Source: Gemmatimonadota bacterium (GTDB lineage Bacteria; Gemmatimonadota; Gemmatimonadetes; Longimicrobiales; Gaopeijiaceae). Taken from it: a DNA stretch of 21,832 nt. The DNA lies in NCBI GenBank assembly GCA_021295835.1, contig JAGWBP010000030.1, positions 1 to 21,832 on the forward strand. Direction: 5' to 3'. Below, in pieces: positions 15,435-21,832 of the stretch (its first letter is position 1; each line of letters starts with the position of its first letter). The position numbers and the translations under genes are program-made. The notes below the pieces were generated by a model. It was not told the origin of the DNA. It saw only the letters and a list, made by a program, of their open reading frames with translations, and searched no databases.

Positions 15435-16757
15435 ATGCCGGACCTCATGGAGAAGGTCGTCTCGCTCGCCAAGCGGCGGGGCTTCGTATTTCAGTCGTCG
15501 GAGATATATGGCGGCGCATCCTCCGTCTGGGACTACGGTCCTCTGGGCGTCGAGCTTCGCCGCAACGTCGCCGACGCCTGGTGGTCGGCGATGGTGCACG
15601 CGCGCGACGATGTCGAAGGACTCGACGCAGGCATACTGATGCACCCGAGGGTCTGGGAGGCGTCGGGGCACCTCTCGGGCTTCACCGACCCCCTCGTCGA
15701 GTGCAGGGCGTGCAAGAAGCGCTGGCGGGCCGACCAGGCGCCGGAGGGGGGGTGCGCGGCAAAGGCGTCGCTGCCGAAGGGAACCGACAAGAGCTGCGAG
15801 CTGGGCGAGCCGCGGCTCTTCAACCTCATGTTCAAGACCTTCATGGGGCCGGTCGAGGAGGAGGCGGCGATGGTCTACCTGCGTCCCGAGACGGCTCAGG
15901 GCGCCTACGTCAACTTCCTCAACGTCCAGCAGACCGCGAGGCAGCGAATCCCCTTCGGGATAGCGCAGCTCGGCAAGGCCTTTCGGAACGAGATCACCCC
16001 GGGGAACTTCATATTTCGCACCCGCGAGTTCGAGCAGGCCGAGATGCAGTTCTTCGTGAAGCCCGGCGACGATGACGAATGGTGGGAGTACTGGCGGGAC
16101 CAGCGGATGGGGTGGCACCGGGAGCTGGGTATCGCTCCCGAGCGCCTGCGCCTCCACGCGCACGGACCGGGCGAGCTCGCGCACTACGCCAAGACCGCGG
16201 TCGACATCGAATACGAGTTCCCCTTTGGCTGGCAGGAGCTTGAGGGGATCCACAACCGGACCGACTTCGACCTGGAGCGCCACCAGGAGTACTCGGGCAA
16301 GCGCCTCGCCTACATCGACCCGGCGAGTGGCGACCGCTACCTGCCGTACGTGGTGGAGACGGCGATGGGGGTGGGGAGGGCGGCGTTGGTCGTGCTGGTT
16401 GACGGCTACCGGGAGGAGGAGGTGGCGGGGCAGTCGCGCGTAGTGCTGGGGTTGCACCCGGCGCTGGCTCCGGTCAAGGCCGCCGTCTTCCCGCTGATGA
16501 AGAAGCTGGGCCTCCCCGAGATCGCCGAGCGCCTGATCGCCGAGCTCCGTCGGGAGCGAATTCCGGCGATGTACGACCAGGCGGGGTCGATCGGCCGCCG
16601 CTACCGCCGCCAGGACGAGGCCGGGACCCCCTGGTGCGTGACGATCGACGGTCAGACGAAGGACGACGACACGGCGACGATCCGTGACCGCGACAGCCTC
16701 GAGCAGGTGCGCGTCGGGATCGACCATGTTGTCGGCTGGCTGCGCGAGCGGCTCTAG
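15435..16757 (+). CDS. glyS: Glycine--tRNA ligase, dimeric (alpha2) type
   Basis: This class II aminoacyl-tRNA synthetase (440 aa) charges tRNA-Gly. It is the single-chain dimeric form rather than the GlyQ/GlyS heterotetramer. The N-terminus shows GFVFQSSEIYGGASSVWDYG and LMHPRVWEASGHLSGFTDPL. Cysteines C90, C93, C107 and C121 could form a zinc-binding insertion. RPETAQGAYVNF precedes motif 2 (FRNEITPGNFIFRTREFEQ, from residue 183). Motif 3 includes ETAMGVGR, with the ATP-binding Arg at 315. The C-terminal anticodon-binding domain runs from about LHPALAPVKAAVFPL to the end. A purine-rich GGGAGAGG precedes ATG 15435. The TAG stop begins a copy of the palindromic intergenic repeat. Confidence 0.95.
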   Translation: MPDLMEKVVSLAKRRGFVFQSSEIYGGASSVWDYGPLGVELRRNVADAWWSAMVHARDDVEGLDAGILMHPRVWEASGHLSGFTDPLVECRACKKRWRADQAPEGGCAAKASLPKGTDKSCELGEPRLFNLMFKTFMGPVEEEAAMVYLRPETAQGAYVNFLNVQQTARQRIPFGIAQLGKAFRNEITPGNFIFRTREFEQAEMQFFVKPGDDDEWWEYWRDQRMGWHRELGIAPERLRLHAHGPGELAHYAKTAVDIEYEFPFGWQELEGIHNRTDFDLERHQEYSGKRLAYIDPASGDRYLPYVVETAMGVGRAALVVLVDGYREEEVAGQSRVVLGLHPALAPVKAAVFPLMKKLGLPEIAERLIAELRRERIPAMYDQAGSIGRRYRRQDEAGTPWCVTIDGQTKDDDTATIRDRDSLEQVRVGIDHVVGWLRERL

Positions 16758-16902
16758 CAGCCCGTGGACAAGCCTATGCCTCTCAATGTGTCATCCATGG
16801 TTTACAATGCCTGTACCTGCGGCTTCGCTCTGCGTTGCTCCTCGGGCCGGTAGCGCTGCTACCAGCCCCTGCGGCCCGCCTCGCCGCTCTCGGTGCTCGC
16901 GC
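16755..16902. repeat. Modular palindromic repeat, glyS-downstream locus
   Basis: Three modules shared with the other loci are present. 16755-16775 (TAGCAGCCCGTGGACAAGCC..) matches 883-903 at 19 of 21 bases and supplies the glyS stop. 16849-16868 (GGTAGCGCTGCTACCAGCCC) contains a perfect GGTAGC/GCTACC hairpin. 16881-16902 is identical over 22 bases to 914-935 in the nusG-rplK gap. The last two modules fall inside the open reading frame of the following lipoprotein, immediately before its hydrophobic signal segment. The 48 bases between the glyS stop and the chosen start hold no gene and no clear promoter or ribosome binding site. Confidence 0.7.
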
Positions 16903-19083
16903 CTGGGCTGTCTGCTGCCCACGTTTGTCCTCGCCGGGTGCGGCCTCTGGAGCGACCCGGTCCCTTCGGAGCTCGTCGTCCATGCGGGCGACGGTCAGGA
17001 GGGGAACACCGGCCGACCTCTGGCAAGTCCCGTCCAGGTCAGAGTGGGCGATGGAGAAGGAGTTGGTCTAGGCGGGGTTACCGTGGACTTTCGGGTCGTG
17101 AGTGGCGGCGGATCGATCGGGTCCTCGTCGGGTGCCACGGACGATTCCGGCCTCGCCTCGCCGGGTGCCTGGACGATGGGACCCCCCGGAACACAGGAGC
17201 TCGTCGCCTCTGCCGATGGGCTTGCCTCGGTCACCATCCGGGCGACCTCGCTCGACTACGCCGTCGGGCTTGTCATCCTCGAGGGTGACGGGCAGAGGGC
17301 GACCACCGGGCAGGCGGTCCCACTCCCCGTGCAGATCGGCGTGGTCGGCACCACAGGGGAGGCGCTGGCTGGAACGGAGGTCTCCTTCACGGTCCTGGAG
17401 GGGGGAGGGGCGGTGGAGCTCGCCACCGCGGTCAGCGACAGCGGAGGCGTGGCATCGCCGGGTTCCTGGACGCTGGGGACCCCCGGTCCGCAGAAGCTGG
17501 GCGCGAGCGTGGAGGGGGTTGAGCAGACGATCGTGCACGCCTACGCGCGCGGTATCCCGGCCAAGGTCGAGTTTGTGGCGGGCGACGGACAGGAGGCGAT
17601 GGTGGCGACGGCCGTGCCGATTCCCCCGGTGGCGCTGGTGTCCGACTCCACAGGTGTGCCGCTCGCCGAGATCCCCGTCTTCTTCCAGAGCGAGCGCGAC
17701 GCCGAGGTCGAGGGCGCCGAGGCGGTGACGGACGCCGACGGGCGGGCCTCGGTGGAGAGCTGGACGCTCGGAACGGTGACGGGCGACTACTGGCTGGAGG
17801 CGACCGTGGAGGGGGGCAACTCCGTGGAGCCGGCACGCGTGGTCGCTCGGGCGCTCCCCGGACCCGCCGCCCAGATCGAGGCGATCCAGGGCGACGGCCA
17901 GACGACCGAGGCGGGGCTCCCTGTACCGGTCGTCCCCAAGGTCGGGGTGCTCGACGAGTACGGCAACGCCGTCCCGGCCGAGAAGGTGCGCTTCGAGGCT
18001 CGGGGCGGGAGCTCCGTGACGCCTACCGAGCGCGACACCGACGAAGACGGCTACGCTGCGGTGGAGATGTGGATCCTGGGGACCACTGCTGACGTCACCT
18101 ACACCCTCGCCGCCGAGGCGGGCGACGAGGAAGACCCGGTGGGTCCGGTCGTCTTCACGGCCACTTCCACGCCCGCAGTCTACGACATCGAGATCCTTCT
18201 GGTCGATTCGAGCGCACTCTCGGCGGGCCAACTGGATGCCTTCGAGAGCGCCGAGCTCTACTGGGAGGATGCTGTTACTGGCAACCTTCCGTGGGCGATC
18301 GTCCTCAAGGCCTCGCTCGAGCGCTGCCTTGAGGAGGGCGATATCGAGCTGGAGGTGCCCGGCGACCGGGTGGTCGACGACCTGCTCCTCTACACCGACG
18401 TCCGCGAGATCGACGGCCCGGGCGGTGTCTTCGCCGCTGCCGGACCTTGTCAGATTCGGTCGGAGTCGGGGCTTCCGGTGGTCGGCCTCATGTACTTCGA
18501 CAGCGACGACCTCGACGAGATGGAGGAGGAGGAGGAGGGGGAACATCTGGAGGGAACGATCCTCCATGAGATGGCCCACGCCATGGGCTTCGGGACGATC
18601 TGGGAGTACCTGGAGCTCCTCGAGGACCCGGTGGAGCTAGAGGATCCGAGCGGTGACGAGGACCCCCACTTCATCGGCGAGGAGGCGCTCGCGGCCTTTG
18701 ACAGCGTCGGGGGGGAGAGCTACGACGACGGCGAGCCCGTACCTGTGCACGACCGGGGTGGCTACGGCGTGGCAAATGGGCACTGGCGCGAGGTGGTCTT
18801 CGACGACGAGCTGATGACCCCCTACCTGGACGGCGGCGCCAGGAACCCGCTGAGCATTGTCACGCTGGCGTCGATGCAGGACCTGGGCTACGACGGAGTC
18901 GAGCTGGGGATGGCCGACGACTACGAGCTGCCGGAGTCGGAGCCCCAGGCTCGGCCGATCGAGCCCGCCCGGCCCCGGTCACCCTCCGACATCCTCGCCG
19001 TGCCAATCGCGGTGGCGGACCGCCTGGGAAGAGTGCTCAGCTACCTGACTCCACTCCACGCCGACAGGAGGAGCCGCCGGTAG
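16807..19083 (+). CDS. Lipoprotein with four Ig-like repeats and a leishmanolysin-like (M8) zinc metallopeptidase domain
   Basis: This protein (758 aa from ATG 16807) has a signal segment LGCLLPTFVLAGC with lipobox Cys45. Four Ig-like (Big_1/invasin-type) repeats follow, each opening with GDGQ at residues 61, 160, 259 and 362 and containing a D..G.A....WTLG/WILG strand. From about residue 459 comes a peptidase domain: HEMAHAMGFG (zinc ligands H587 and H591, catalytic E588), a third ligand H659 in NGHWREVV, and the Met-turn M670 in DELMTP. This is the M8 metzincin layout. It is probably anchored in the outer membrane as a surface or periplasmic protease; the substrate is unknown. The start is uncertain: no Shine-Dalgarno sequence is visible and ATG 16786 is also possible. 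The n-region is encoded by a repeat element. Residues just before the active site are very acidic (DDLDEMEEEEEGE). Confidence 0.85.
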   Translation: MPVPAASLCVAPRAGSAATSPCGPPRRSRCSRLGCLLPTFVLAGCGLWSDPVPSELVVHAGDGQEGNTGRPLASPVQVRVGDGEGVGLGGVTVDFRVVSGGGSIGSSSGATDDSGLASPGAWTMGPPGTQELVASADGLASVTIRATSLDYAVGLVILEGDGQRATTGQAVPLPVQIGVVGTTGEALAGTEVSFTVLEGGGAVELATAVSDSGGVASPGSWTLGTPGPQKLGASVEGVEQTIVHAYARGIPAKVEFVAGDGQEAMVATAVPIPPVALVSDSTGVPLAEIPVFFQSERDAEVEGAEAVTDADGRASVESWTLGTVTGDYWLEATVEGGNSVEPARVVARALPGPAAQIEAIQGDGQTTEAGLPVPVVPKVGVLDEYGNAVPAEKVRFEARGGSSVTPTERDTDEDGYAAVEMWILGTTADVTYTLAAEAGDEEDPVGPVVFTATSTPAVYDIEILLVDSSALSAGQLDAFESAELYWEDAVTGNLPWAIVLKASLERCLEEGDIELEVPGDRVVDDLLLYTDVREIDGPGGVFAAAGPCQIRSESGLPVVGLMYFDSDDLDEMEEEEEGEHLEGTILHEMAHAMGFGTIWEYLELLEDPVELEDPSGDEDPHFIGEEALAAFDSVGGESYDDGEPVPVHDRGGYGVANGHWREVVFDDELMTPYLDGGARNPLSIVTLASMQDLGYDGVELGMADDYELPESEPQARPIEPARPRSPSDILAVPIAVADRLGRVLSYLTPLHADRRSRR

Positions 19084-19101
19084 ACGCTCTCTCGGAGCGT
19101 C
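19083..19101 (+). terminator. Hairpin at the end of the M8 peptidase gene
   Basis: GACGCTC (19083-19089) pairs perfectly with GAGCGTC (19095-19101) around a TCTCG loop, starting at the last base of the TAG stop codon. No U-tract follows (GTGGAACTC), so this is a terminator-like or 3'-end-stabilising structure rather than a proven intrinsic terminator. Bases 19102-19154 after it show nothing recognisable. Confidence 0.4.
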
Positions 19102-19154
19102 GTGGAACTCTGGACGCACGCCTGCGGGGCATCCACTGAGCGGTGATCGCACAC

Positions 19155-19183
19155 TTGCCCGACACCCCTCGTCCGGGTAGCGT
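19155..19183 (+). promoter_or_regulatory. Possible sigma70-type promoter for the riboswitch-btuB transcript
   Basis: TTGCCC (19155-19160) and TAGCGT (19178-19183) are separated by 17 bases. They resemble -35 and -10 boxes with the most important positions kept. Transcription would start near 19190, just before the 5' part of the cobalamin riboswitch, which is where a start is expected. The match is modest and was judged by eye. Confidence 0.3.
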
Positions 19184-19187
19184 AGAG

Positions 19188-19375
19188 GCCTTCCACACAA
19201 TAGGCCGGGGGACGACACGGAAGCCGGTGAGAATCCGGCGCGGCCCCGCCACTGTCAGAGGTCCCGAGGCGACTCGGGAGGTCCGAAGAAGCCACTAGGG
19301 TGGCAGCCCGTCCGCAGGCTGGCCACCCCGGGAAGGCGGACCATACCTCGAGCCAGGAGACGTGACCACCGGCCG
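19188..19375 (+). promoter_or_regulatory. Cobalamin (B12) riboswitch aptamer
   Basis: The conserved aptamer core is plain. GGAAGCCGGTGAGAATCCGG begins at 19219, followed by CGCGGCCCCGCCACTGTCAG (19238-19257). The B12 box AGCCAGGAGACGTGACC lies at 19351-19367. Between them, GGTCCG (19280-19285) pairs with CGGACC (19337-19342), enclosing GCCAC/GTGGC and further stems. CCCGAG/CTCGGG (19263-19278) forms a peripheral hairpin. P1 may form between GGCCG (19203-19207) and CGGCC (19370-19374). The riboswitch binds adenosylcobalamin or another cobalamin and usually represses uptake or synthesis genes. Its position, 190 bases before a TonB-dependent receptor, supports assignment of that gene as a cobalamin transporter. 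Confidence 0.92.
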
Positions 19376-19490
19376 TCACCGTTGCGCATCGGCGGGCATC
19401 GCCTCGCCTTCGCGCTGACGCAGCTTCCGCGGGGAGGCTGGGTGAGGCAGGCCGTCGGTACCTGGTCGCGGAACGGGTCGGGCATGCGCT

Positions 19491-19560
19491 GGCGCACCTC
19501 CGAGTGCGCCCGATCGCACCGTCGCCTTGGCGTCTCCCTCCCTTCGTGCGGAGAGGAGAG
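19491..19560 (+). promoter_or_regulatory. Putative riboswitch expression platform: competing hairpins and sequestered ribosome binding site
   Basis: GGCGCAC (19491-19497) pairs perfectly with GTGCGCC (19504-19510). The same GTGCG (19504-19508) can instead pair with CGCAC (19515-19519), so the two hairpins exclude each other. Further on, TCTCC (19533-19537), within TCTCCCTCCC, can pair with GGAGA (19550-19554), part of the ribosome binding site GGAGAGGAGAG before ATG 19565. No U-tract follows these stems, which favours control of translation over termination. The pairing was found by eye. Bases 19376-19490 show no gene. Confidence 0.45.
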
Positions 19561-19564
19561 TCAG

Positions 19565-21571
19565 ATGACCACCTTCCGGATCCCGTCTTCGCCCTGCCTT
19601 GCCCCGACTCTGGTGGCCGCGATCTCAGTCTGGGTACCGTTCCCGTCCCCCTTTCATCTCTCCGCGGCGGCGCAGGAACCCGTGGAGCTCGAGGGGCTGG
19701 TCGTCACAGCCAGCCGCTGGGCCGAACCGGAGTGGGCCGTCGCGACCCACGCCACCGTCATCTCGGGTGCCGAGCTGGAGCGGAGAGGGATCGAGGACCT
19801 TGCCGAGGCGCTCAGGCGCGTCTCCGGCCTTGCCGTCGTGCGAAGCGGGTCCTTCGGGGCCGTCGCGTCGCTGTTTCTGCGGGGCGGAGAGTCCGACTAC
19901 ACCAGGGTGCTGGTGGACGGCGTGCCCGTGAACGACCCCGGCGGGTCGGTGGACCTCTCGGGGCTGACGACCGACAACATCGAGCGCATCGAGATCGTGC
20001 GCGGCGCGGCGTCGGCGCTCTACGGATCCGACGCCATGAGCGGGGTCGTCCAGGTCTTCACCCGCCGCGGCAACGGGTCGCCAGGCGGCAGCTTGTCGGC
20101 GGCCCTCGGAACATTCGGTACGCGGCGCTGGCAGGGCGCGCTCGCGGGCGGGGAGGGGTCGATGTCGTACTCCTTCTCGCTGGGGCGAAGCGAGACGGAC
20201 GGCGTGCTCGCCTTCAACAACCGGCACTACCGGACGACCTTCTCGGGACGGCTCCGCGAAAGCCTGGGCCCCGCCACGGACGCCGCGCTCAGCGTCCGCT
20301 ACACGGACCGCACCTTCCACTACCCCACCGATGCCTCCGGCGCGGCGAGCGACAGCAACTCCTACACGCACAGCGACGCCCTGCTCCTCGGCCTGCAGCT
20401 CGGCCGCCGCTGGTCGGACGCCTTCGAGACCGGCGCGACCTTCACCCTGAACGACTCGGACCACGGCAGCCAGGATGCCCCGGACGGCCCCGACGACAAT
20501 GTGGGCTTCTTCGGGTCGGCCAGCCTTAGCGGAGTGCAGCGCTCGGCGGTAGCTGTGCGGTCGGTCTACAGACCGGAGGCCGCGACGACGCTTGCGGCCG
20601 GGTACGAGCGCGAGCACCAGTCGGCGAAGTCGCTTCGCAGGGACCTCTCGCAGTGGGGGAGCTCCTCGTCGAGCTCGGAGAACGAGCGCGGCAATCACGC
20701 GGCCTACGCGCAGGCGTCCTCCCGGCTGGCGGAGCTGGCTCTGAATGGCGGCGTTCGGATCGAGTCCAACGAGCGCTTCGGCACCGCCGCAACGTGGCGT
20801 GCGGGGGCGGCCTGGCGGCTGCTCTCCGGGACGACGAGGCTCCGCCTAGCGGGTGGAAGCGGGATCAAGGAGCCCACCTTCTACGAGACATACGCCACCG
20901 GGTTCGTCACTGGCAACCCGGAGCTCGAGCCGGAGAGCTCGGTGGGTTTCGAGGCGGGGCTCGACCGCAGCCTTGGCGACCTCGGGCGGCTGCAGGCCAC
21001 GGCCTTCACCCAGCGCTACCGCAGTCTCATCCAGTACACGTCGCAGCCGATGGACGAGGGCGGACCGAACTACTACAACGTGGCCAGGGCGCGGAGCCGG
21101 GGGATCGAGGCGGAGGCCGAGGCCCACTTTGGGGAGCTCCGCACGAGCGCGAGCTACACCTGGCTCGACACCGAGGTCGAGGATGCCGGCTTCGACAGCC
21201 TTCCGGGCTCGACCTTCGTCGAGGGGGAGCCGCTAGTGAGGCGGCCGGGACGCACCGCAGCCGTCTCGGCCAGCTACACGGTGGGCCCGGCGTTCGGGAT
21301 CGAGGCGACGCTGCGCCACACCGGCGAACGCGCCGACCGCGACTTCTCCACCTACCCCGCCGACCCGGTGATCCTCCCGGCGCACACGGTCCTGGACATC
21401 TCCGCGGAGCTCGAGCTGGCGAGCCCGGCGGCGGGCAGGCCCGGACTATCGCTCAATGCGCGCATCGAGAATGTCGGAGACGTAGCGTACGACGAGGTGC
21501 TGGGCTTCGCTGCTCCAGGGCGAGCCGTCTACCTGACTGGCAGGGTGATGTGGGGGCAGCGTGACAGATAA
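19565..21571 (+). CDS. btuB: TonB-dependent outer-membrane receptor, BtuB-like (cobalamin uptake)
   Basis: This 668-residue receptor has a signal peptide (residues 1 to about 36, ending LSAAA) and a TonB box region ELEGLVVTA (41-49). The plug domain (about 50-165) contains RVSGLAVVRSGSFGAVASLF, RVLVDGVPVND and RIEIVRGAASALYGSDAMSG. A beta-barrel of roughly 500 residues follows, including GIKEPTFYETYATGFVTGNP and ELEPESSVGFEAGL. It would import vitamin B12 across the outer membrane using TonB energy. The upstream cobalamin riboswitch is the main reason to call it BtuB. ATG 19565 has GGAGAGGAGAG upstream; the open frame to 19382 runs through the riboswitch leader and is rejected. The chain ends VMWGQRDR instead of at an aromatic, with RDR and the stop encoded by a palindromic repeat. 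No btuF/btuCD is in view. Confidence 0.9.
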   Translation: MTTFRIPSSPCLAPTLVAAISVWVPFPSPFHLSAAAQEPVELEGLVVTASRWAEPEWAVATHATVISGAELERRGIEDLAEALRRVSGLAVVRSGSFGAVASLFLRGGESDYTRVLVDGVPVNDPGGSVDLSGLTTDNIERIEIVRGAASALYGSDAMSGVVQVFTRRGNGSPGGSLSAALGTFGTRRWQGALAGGEGSMSYSFSLGRSETDGVLAFNNRHYRTTFSGRLRESLGPATDAALSVRYTDRTFHYPTDASGAASDSNSYTHSDALLLGLQLGRRWSDAFETGATFTLNDSDHGSQDAPDGPDDNVGFFGSASLSGVQRSAVAVRSVYRPEAATTLAAGYEREHQSAKSLRRDLSQWGSSSSSSENERGNHAAYAQASSRLAELALNGGVRIESNERFGTAATWRAGAAWRLLSGTTRLRLAGGSGIKEPTFYETYATGFVTGNPELEPESSVGFEAGLDRSLGDLGRLQATAFTQRYRSLIQYTSQPMDEGGPNYYNVARARSRGIEAEAEAHFGELRTSASYTWLDTEVEDAGFDSLPGSTFVEGEPLVRRPGRTAAVSASYTVGPAFGIEATLRHTGERADRDFSTYPADPVILPAHTVLDISAELELASPAAGRPGLSLNARIENVGDVAYDEVLGFAAPGRAVYLTGRVMWGQRDR

Positions 21572-21593
21572 CCTCTAGAATCTGTCACGGCTG
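21557..21593. repeat. Palindromic repeat copy 1, at the btuB stop codon
   Basis: GTGACAGAT (21561-21569) pairs perfectly with ATCTGTCAC (21580-21588) around a 10-base loop. The stem extends as CAGC (21557-21560) with GCTG (21590-21593) across a one-base bulge. The btuB stop TAA (21569-21571) begins at the last base of the left arm. With 13 pairs and convergent minus-strand sequence beyond, it could act as a bidirectional terminator or be a REP/MITE-like unit. There is no U-tract. Confidence 0.6.
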
Positions 21594-21622
21594 CGTCTCC
21601 CCAACGAGCCAAGCTCATGCAT

Positions 21623-21648
21623 GTGACAGATAATGCCCATAATCTGTC
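21623..21648. repeat. Palindromic repeat copy 2, downstream of btuB
   Basis: GTGACAGATAA recurs at 21623-21633, identical to 21561-21571. GACAGAT (21625-21631) pairs with ATCTGTC (21642-21648) around AATGCCCATA. The right arm shares AATCTGTC with copy 1. Two such units within 90 bases indicate a small repeat family rather than a single terminator. The 28 bases between the copies show nothing recognisable. Confidence 0.6.
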
Positions 21649-21652
21649 CACC

Positions 21653-21752
21653 TCATGCCCCTGGCCCCAGCCGGTCGAACAGCTTGCGGACCAGTACCAG
21701 ACCCCCGCCGTCGGTGAGGTTCCGGGCGCGGATCGAGGAGCGGGCGAGGCCG
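21653..21752 (-). pseudogene. Possible transposase N-terminal remnant
   Basis: Read on the minus strand, the frame ending at the TGA at 21655-21653 encodes SSIRARNLTDGGGLVLVRKL followed by FDRLGPGA. The pattern LT-D-GG-LVLVRKL-D-RLG resembles the start of IS1380-like DDE transposases, where a dynamic LT..GGL.L...L..RLGL segment is common. No start codon with a ribosome binding site is visible, and the frame stops after about 35 residues, next to palindromic repeat copy 2. It would be a truncated remnant if real. The resemblance is from memory and short, so chance similarity remains possible. Confidence 0.25.
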
Positions 21753-21753
21753 T

Positions 21754-21832
21754 CTACTCCCGCCGAAGCTTCAGGGGCCTGATGGTGCACTCGATGTTGC
21801 CGAGGGCATCGGCACGAAGCGAGTACATGAAT
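21754..21832 (-). CDS. Unidentified protein, C-terminal fragment (5' end outside window)
   Basis: On the minus strand an open frame enters from the right edge and stops at TAG (21756-21754). It encodes 25 visible residues, FMYSLRADALGNIECTIRPL followed by KLRRE. Nearly all third codon positions are G or C, as in the genes here, which suggests true coding sequence. It would be convergent with btuB. The product is not recognised and the fragment is too short to classify. Confidence 0.35.
   Translation of the reverse strand, partial: FMYSLRADALGNIECTIRPLKLRRE

Noticed and set aside
16684..16806. Longest version of the peptidase frame, starting inside glyS
   Set aside because: It overlaps the conserved glyS C-terminus by 74 bases and would put over 80 residues before the lipobox.
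19382..19564. Upstream extension of the btuB frame
   Set aside because: It runs through the riboswitch leader, and would put about 60 non-conserved residues before the signal peptide that starts at 19565.

Overview
The window is a high-GC, almost entirely plus-strand stretch of a bacterial chromosome. It begins with a core translation/transcription cluster and continues into envelope genes. Gene content fits a Gram-negative, outer-membrane-bearing lineage: an SI3-type insertion in RpoC, lipoproteins with lipoboxes, and a TonB-dependent receptor. Ig-repeat lipoproteins with a leishmanolysin-type peptidase, high GC and a long RpoB are reminiscent of Gemmatimonadota. That placement is inference from style, not from a search.

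Region 1 (1-12006): end of tuf, then secE, nusG, rplK, rplA, rplJ, rplL, rpoB and rpoC, all head to tail. tuf abuts secE with no tRNA-Trp or rpmG between them. A stable hairpin lies between rplL and rpoB. RpoB starts at TTG and carries an insertion of about 140 residues near its C-terminus. rpoC is not followed by rpsL/rpsG/fusA.

Region 2 (12007-16757): an intergenic repeat cluster, then a lipoprotein made of two tandem type-1 periplasmic-binding domains, a short-chain dehydrogenase, and glycyl-tRNA synthetase (dimeric type). The last three genes are 15 bp apart and may be co-transcribed. No ABC permease or ATPase is present.

Region 3 (16758-19083): a lipoprotein with four Ig-like repeats and a C-terminal M8 (leishmanolysin-like) zinc peptidase domain. 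Its signal-peptide n-region is encoded by a copy of the intergenic repeat.

Region 4 (19084-21832): a clear cobalamin riboswitch with a plausible expression platform controls a BtuB-like TonB-dependent receptor. The receptor's stop codon lies inside a palindromic repeat. A second related palindrome follows, then what look like a gene end and a degraded transposase-like fragment on the minus strand.

The most interesting non-genic signal is a modular palindromic repeat family found after nusG, rpoC and glyS. It directly adjoins or supplies stop codons and, at one locus, has become coding. No CRISPR array, tRNA, rRNA or complete mobile element was seen.
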